In this document: positions 5,149 to 5,186 of the stretch, piece after piece
How positions within the stretch are numbered: position 1 is the stretch's first letter
Layout of the letters: each line of letters opens with the position of its first letter
Source: Planctomycetes bacterium UBA7888
GTDB lineage: Bacteria; Planctomycetota; UBA1135
NCBI GenBank assembly: GCA_002500505.1
Contig: DLRM01000053.1
Location: forward strand, 1-5,186
DNA: 5,186 bases
Reading direction: 5' to 3'
Program-made: the position numbers and the translations under genes
Notes under the pieces: model-generated
Seen by the model: the letters and a program-made list of their open reading frames with translations, nothing else
Database searches by the model: none
Told to the model about the DNA's origin: nothing

Positions 5149-5186
5149 GACTTCTTGGATGTCTTCTTTTTGGTTGCCTTCTTTTT
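5145..5186 (-). CDS. C-terminal lysine-rich tail of a gene entering from the right edge (partial)
   Basis: Read on the minus strand, the last bases give KKKATKKKTSKKS followed by TAG (5147-5145). A Lys/Ala/Thr/Ser-rich tail like this is typical of nucleic-acid-binding proteins, such as topoisomerase I, histone H1-like or HU-like proteins with basic tails; which one cannot be told from 13 residues. Its stop overlaps the TAA of proC on the other strand, so the two genes are convergent with a 4-base overlap. No space is left for a terminator between them. The stretch is short and repetitive, so it could be a chance open frame, but the codon pattern (AAG/AAA with ACC, ACA, GCA, TCC) is convincing. 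Confidence 0.6.
   Translation of the reverse strand, partial: KKKATKKKTSKKS

Overview
This 5186-base window looks like a bacterial chromosome segment of roughly balanced GC. It most resembles a marine planctomycete-type genome. That is an inference from protein style: a VWA protein ending in the TRRIPIHCVSIG pattern, a secreted FG-GAP/VCBS protein with a planctomycete-like N-terminal region, weak Shine-Dalgarno use and several GTG starts. No 16S or marker gene confirms it. I see no mobile element, CRISPR array, tRNA or rRNA.

Layout, left to right. (1) The 3' end of a plus-strand von Willebrand A domain gene enters from the left edge. (2) A plus-strand gene encodes an uncharacterised 107-residue protein. 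(3) A minus-strand gene converges on it and encodes a secreted seven-repeat FG-GAP/VCBS beta-propeller. (4) Upstream of that on the same strand is a small stand-alone response-regulator receiver domain. (5) Next come an uncertain small reading frame, a cytidine deaminase and a sulfotransferase-like gene, all minus strand. The last two overlap by four bases and form a translationally coupled pair. (6) Divergent from the sulfotransferase gene, proC (pyrroline-5-carboxylate reductase) runs on the plus strand. (7) At the right edge a minus-strand gene ends with a lysine-rich tail; its stop codon overlaps the proC stop codon.

The genes do not form one obvious pathway. Cytidine deaminase (pyrimidine salvage) and ProC (proline synthesis) are housekeeping enzymes. 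The receiver domain and the propeller are co-directional but 153 bases apart and need not be functionally linked.

I found no clearly new multi-gene system. The points most worth a second look are within single genes. The receiver domain stops at TAG just before its last helix, and the same frame after the TAG encodes a helix-like segment. It also carries an insertion of about 14 residues. ProC lacks about 16 residues of its Rossmann domain. The small frame after cdd has no ordinary start codon.
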